A DNA stretch of 64,000 bases from Scheffersomyces stipitis CBS 6054 (Eukaryota; Ascomycota; Pichiomycetes; Serinales; Debaryomycetaceae), in NCBI RefSeq assembly GCF_000209165.1, contig NC_009046.1, positions 496,001 to 560,000 on the forward strand, in the 5' to 3' direction. This document shows, one piece after another, positions 60,196 to 64,000 of the stretch (the first letter of the stretch is position 1; the number at the start of each line of letters is the position of its first letter). The notes below the pieces were generated by a model. The model was not told the origin of the DNA. It worked only from the letters and a program-made list of their open reading frames with translations, and did not search any database. A program made the position numbers and the translations under genes.

Positions 60196-61533
60196 TCGAC
60201 CTTTGAGAAATGAAATTGCTGGTCCATTTATACAATTTGATTAGAGATAGATTATAATACATATTAATACTGTTTGTTTTGAACAATTTCCATTATGGTA
60301 TTTTACTCCAGCGTATTACACCAGGTGTCTTTTAAAAGGGAAAATTCTTAGTTTGATCTCTCTAGAAGTAAGTTTTGGAACTTGATTCATAAACAGCAAT
60401 GTTGACTTGACTTGTGCATATTATGAAAGTATTATACAGAGTGACATATCCCATTAATTCTTGGAACATCATGCTTTAGAGCAGTCAGAAATAAGAACAG
60501 ATTTGTCAATTTTTCATCAAAAATACTCCTGGGCCAATTTGGTTCTGGATCGCTGAATAATCTAATCGGTCAAAAATCCAGAGATCCCCGTAATATCCTG
60601 TTCCGCTCGAGTTGTTCGGTAGTTCGTCACTTTTGAGCCTAATCCTATATGCACCATTAGGGAGCCTGAATAATCACAAGAAATTCACAGAATGGAGATT
60701 CAGAGTCATAGATACGAGAATCCTAATGCTTATATGAGTTAAGCATTTTCGGCGGCACCGAAGATCATGCACCGAATTATTTCTGCAGGTGAGTTTGCAG
60801 CCCTCACCTTTAATCAGCGATTTAACTAGTGCAACCCCCCCTTATCAAGTTCTGCATGGTGCGACGCAAGGCTGTACCAAGCGGCGGGAAGGCACACATG
60901 ATTTTATCAGAAGTGAAGTGGCTGAATCTATTTTGGTCATTTGGGAATGAAAGAAGAGGGGAATTGTGCCATCTTTATGTGCTTTGTTAACGAGAATGTC
61001 CTTTTCTGAAAACAATGCCAACAACCTCAACAACTTCATCATGTAAGAGAAATTTAAGCATTCGTTAAATCAATTTAGAGATCATTCTAGCAGAGAATTA
61101 CGAATCAAAAGCCATCACAATATTGTAGTCCACGAACGTCATAGACAAACATGAAGGCAGAGTTTAACGGTTTCTTCATTTTCTCCTTCTTCCTGTGGGG
61201 ATCCCTTACCATCCATGTATAAATATTATTCAACTTCCATGTGAAGAATCAAAAAATATTTTGAAAATTATACGAGTATTCAAGTTATCAGCACCAGTAA
61301 ATCTATTTTAATTCCCAAGTTGAATCAGTAGTACAAATAAGGTTAGAATTCTGGGAACGGCTATAAAGAGGCTTATACTAGCGTAGATGACACCATTTTA
61401 CCTGGTTATTCTTATATTGCCTAATTAAGTTTGTTGTAACAACGAGACAGCTTAGGAGAAGTAATTTAAATAGAGCAGAAAACTCCTTTAGAATTCATTC
61501 ATACTGAATTGATTCCGAGCACAACACTTTACA
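60196..61533. other. Intergenic region between permease and PMP3-like gene
   Basis: This 1.34-kb region holds a perfect inverted TTCGG-N5-CCGAA at 60748-60762, a zinc-cluster-type palindrome. No gene, tRNA or repeat remnant was recognised. Confidence 0.4.
60748..60762. promoter_or_regulatory. Palindromic TTCGG-N5-CCGAA, possible zinc-cluster factor site
   Basis: Perfect 5-bp arms surround CGGCA. Yeast Ppr1 binds TTCGG-N6-CCGAA, so the spacing here is one base shorter. The site is about 770 bp from the nearest downstream ATG, so its function is uncertain. Confidence 0.25.
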
Positions 61534-61890
61534 ATGAACAACGATTCAAAATCTCAGACTCACTATTATAGTGAAGAAGCCACTGAAAAGGGCTATTCCA
61601 ATGTTCAAGACAATAGTCCAAATAATCAACCACAATATCAACAGCAAAACCAGGGACAAAATTATCAAGGATACGATCAATACAACCAATATCCAAACCA
61701 ACAGTTCTCGCAGAATAGTGGCCAAATTGATGATGTTGTTTTGATCATAATTGCTTTATTTATTCCACCTCTTGCTGTCTACTTGAAGTTTGGATGTGGA
61801 AATCAAGTCTGGCTCAATATTTTATTGTGTTTGATTTCCTTTGGAATTTTCGGTATTATCCACGCAATTATTATCATTGCTAAGAAATGA
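61534..61890 (+). CDS. Small membrane protein, PMP3/SNA (UPF0057) family with Q/N/Y-rich N-terminus (118 aa)
   Basis: The C-terminal 52 residues form a UPF0057 domain of two membrane helices: VVLIIIALFIPPLAVYLKFG and WLNILLCLISFGIFGIIHAI. They contain the IPPLAV motif that matches the FLPPVAV of Pmp3. Pmp3 itself is a 55-residue plasma-membrane protein affecting membrane potential. The first 66 residues here are an extension made mainly of Gln, Asn, Tyr, Ser and Gly (QPQYQQQNQGQNYQGYDQY), closer to the longer yeast paralogs Sna3/Sna4, which are vacuole/endosome-sorted. It precedes another small membrane protein on the same strand, 293 bp away. Confidence 0.85.
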   Translation: MNNDSKSQTHYYSEEATEKGYSNVQDNSPNNQPQYQQQNQGQNYQGYDQYNQYPNQQFSQNSGQIDDVVLIIIALFIPPLAVYLKFGCGNQVWLNILLCLISFGIFGIIHAIIIIAKK

Positions 61891-62183
61891 TAGTACCATG
61901 ATACTGTGATATCTTCATATTTCAGAGTGTTGTGGATAATTATTTTAGCAGGTTCGTTATTTTTATTCTTAATTTACGCTTGGTGTAGAATTGTTATTCG
62001 TATATCGAATCCTCTATTTCAAGCCTTACTATATTTGTAACTTGCAATAAATACCAAGAATTATTGGTTTTCAAACATAAGCATCTCATCAGTAGAAGGG
62101 GATCTTCAAATGGCTACAATTCGTGGTATAAAATGCTGCGAGTTCCCAATTGTATTATGATATAGTCATATACTAGCAACAGA

Positions 62184-62555
62184 ATGTACATCGGAAACTC
62201 ACCGCAAGTGTTGGCAACAAGAGGGATCACCAAAGGAGACTGGGACAAGTGCTTAGAGAAGAATTTGTGCAGATCACTTGCTATTGCTGGCATTTCAGTT
62301 GCAATTCTTGCTGGACTTTGGCTAATTCTTACCTTGGTTAGATGCATCTTTATGGGAAAATCTTGTTTGCAAGCATGTTTCTGTTGCTGTCATCCAGTGA
62401 ATAAGAAGAACGCTCAATTCAGGGAGGGCTTCAATTACAGCAAATCCTACGGGCCAACCCATCCTCCTCGGTACCAAAGTCATCACCACAGCAAGCCTTC
62501 CAAGGCTCACTTGTATAACAATGGTTACGAGAGGGTACATCAAACTAGCTTTTGA
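62184..62555 (+). CDS. Small single-pass membrane protein, Pin2-like (123 aa)
   Basis: After a polar N-terminus comes the segment KGDWDKCLEKNLCRSLAIAG, leading into one membrane helix (GISVAILAGLWLILTLVRCI). A cysteine-rich juxtamembrane stretch (CLQACFCCCHPVNKK) suited to palmitoylation follows. This layout closely resembles the start of yeast Pin2 (SWDTCMDNKACKIIAIVG, then a helix and a CCC cluster). Pin2 is an exomer-dependent plasma-membrane protein with a prion-like tail. The cytosolic tail here is short and rich in His, Ser, Tyr and Lys. It lacks the long Asn/Gln domain of Pin2 (282 aa), so it may be a shorter relative rather than an ortholog. Confidence 0.65.
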   Translation: MYIGNSPQVLATRGITKGDWDKCLEKNLCRSLAIAGISVAILAGLWLILTLVRCIFMGKSCLQACFCCCHPVNKKNAQFREGFNYSKSYGPTHPPRYQSHHHSKPSKAHLYNNGYERVHQTSF

Positions 62556-63911
62556 TTTTAAAGCCACTGTTGGGCCGCAGACTAAGAAAGCTTATTATTA
62601 GAGATATCAGAGGTAGTGCAACAGCATACGGTATTATTTCTACAGTTTTTTGTATGATGAATGGATGATCTATATAGATGCCGTGTAGTAGCTGGGGAAA
62701 CTACCAGAGGGGAAATAATCGCTTATCCACTTGCTATTTTTCAGAACATTCACTACCTGAAAAGTCTTCGAATACTTATCTGGAGATACCAAGCTTTGAT
62801 ACCTCCAGAATTTGGTGGCCATTGCAATATTTAGTACTATAGGGTTATTGAAAAATACCGTTTTGTTAATCTTGAAATCAGCATCATCATGTGTAAGAGG
62901 AACATTGTCTGAGCCATTTACATTGTAGCAGTGACCAAGTTTCTATCTGTGGCCAAAATATTATTATCGATAAACGATTCTCCCAATAGTTCAGCTTCGG
63001 CATCAGCATCTATCTGGTTCCGATTCTAATATCCCAGAAGAGTTTGTGATGCCTTGCTTATGGTGATCTCAAGCCTCAGAGAAAGACGCAAGAAGTGCTT
63101 GCTATTGGAAAAGTGCTAGTATGTATAGCTGAAATTGAACTGTGGTATCAATACTTAGTTCTGAAATTACAGCCTAATGAAAAACTACCCCCAAGCACTC
63201 AGGTACCTTACATAGAATACTTGCTTCAGTTTTAGTACTGAGACCTGTGTCATGAGCTAAATTCAACTCGGGTAAAAAGGACAACGAGAGCCGAAGAACG
63301 AGATGTTGATATTTTTAAAGTTATTATAAGGAGGGAAGCGTCTGTCACAGAGCTGAATCTTACTGTTCCAAGTTGGAACAATAAGCAGCTCTTTCCATTT
63401 GTATAGATTCATTTCTGTAGACTAATACGAGCAACTCGCAAATGTCTTCTATTTTTATTTGGCTGCGAAATCCTAAAACTATCGATTTGTCAAGTTCAGC
63501 GGAAATGATGCCCGGAAACAGAACGTAACAGAATAGAATTTAATGCATTGATGAGATAAGTGTTCAAATTCCTAAGTCAAGATGAAAACGTCGATATTGT
63601 CTTCGGGTTGAAAATTCTGTCCATATATCTATTCAGCCCTAGATTTTGTTTCAGTCGCTGGAAAATAGATCGTAACTTCGAATTTGAACTCCTTACATGT
63701 TTGATGTTTCTAATTTGAATCTGTTGAATATATTGTGTTCATGTCTATACTTCAGGGCTTCGTTTCCCGGGCATAGTAGCTTATCTATGAAGATACTATT
63801 CTATATTGCTATGACTAATTCTGAAAATTCACGTGACTGATAATGATTCACAGGTATAAAGATGGTGGTCAAACTTGGTCTCTATTCTATATTCTATTCA
63901 CAACACAGGCA
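62556..63911. other. Intergenic region before the right-end gene
   Basis: This 1.36-kb region is AT-rich. TCACGTGAC is at about 63829-63837 and GTATAAAGA at 63854-63862, both suitable promoter elements for the partial gene that follows. No other gene was seen. Confidence 0.35.
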
Positions 63912-64000
63912 ATGTATGAGCTTCTTGTGTTGAATAACCATTGGTTCTTTAATCCTGATGAGGATAAATCCCGTTTCAAAGGGCTCTTTCAACTCCTTAA
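63912..64000 (+). CDS. 5' end of an unidentified gene, cut by the window edge
   Basis: An ATG at 63912 opens 29 codons without a stop, starting MYELLVLNNHWFFNPDEDKS. The sequence looks coding, and it is preceded by a TATA-like GTATAAAGA 50 bp upstream and a CACGTG 82 bp upstream. Too little is visible for a family call. Confidence 0.45.
   Translation, partial: MYELLVLNNHWFFNPDEDKSRFKGLFQLL

Noticed and set aside
1..64000. tRNA, rRNA, transposon/LTR and CRISPR signals
   Set aside because: By eye I found no B-box-like GGTTCRANTCC in intergenic DNA, no LTR-like terminal repeats, no reverse-transcriptase or transposase motifs, and no spaced direct repeats.

Overview
This window is nuclear DNA of a budding yeast, most likely a member of the CUG-Ser clade close to Scheffersomyces (Pichia) stipitis. 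The genes are compact and mostly intronless. The introns that do occur carry TACTAAC-type branch sites. A complex I subunit (NDUFS4 type) is encoded, which rules out Saccharomyces. CTG is almost unused as a leucine codon: I found no in-frame CTG in the 583-codon sugar permease, which uses TTG heavily. Wherever CTG does occur it probably encodes serine, so a standard translation shows a false leucine there. The species is inference; there is no rRNA or tRNA here to settle it.

Layout, left to right. 1-16 kb: a G1 cyclin cut by the left edge (-), an unrecognised coiled-coil protein (+), a MATE transporter (-), an aldo-keto reductase (+), a CSN4-like PCI protein (-), ALG13 (-), a short-chain dehydrogenase (+), ERG2 (+) and a Whi5/Nrm1-type repressor (-). 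18-27 kb: ATG3, LRO1, GEM1, RRS1 and a four-exon DEK_C/SWIB gene, all (+). 27-37 kb: a large Munc13-like C2 protein (+), and SIN3 (-, three exons) divergent from RPB11 (+, two exons). 38-46 kb: CDC5, SET1 and NDUFS4, all (-). 46-55 kb: a DAL5-type permease, ORC6 and NMA111 (+), then mitochondrial bL35 and a two-exon FYV6-like splicing factor (-). 55-60 kb: a divergent maltase and alpha-glucoside permease pair forming a MAL locus. 61-64 kb: two small membrane proteins (PMP3/SNA type and PIN2 type) and the first codons of a gene cut by the right edge.

Most genes act independently, as is usual in yeast. Several are cell-cycle genes: G1 cyclin, NRM1/WHI5, CDC5 and ORC6. SIN3 and SET1 are chromatin regulators. 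The maltase and permease are the one clear functional cluster; they share a 1.2-kb promoter with a well-formed Mig1-type repressor site.

I saw no transposon, CRISPR array, rRNA, tRNA or horizontally acquired island. The points most worth checking are: a 41-codon small ORF in the cyclin upstream region; a clustered ACTATGGC motif upstream of the aldo-keto reductase; a perfect inverted pair of Reb1-type sites between SIN3 and RPB11, whose extended form recurs at other promoters; and the very short branch-site to 3' splice-site distance (8-12 nt) in all seven introns, in a window that also encodes a homolog of the splicing factor Fyv6.
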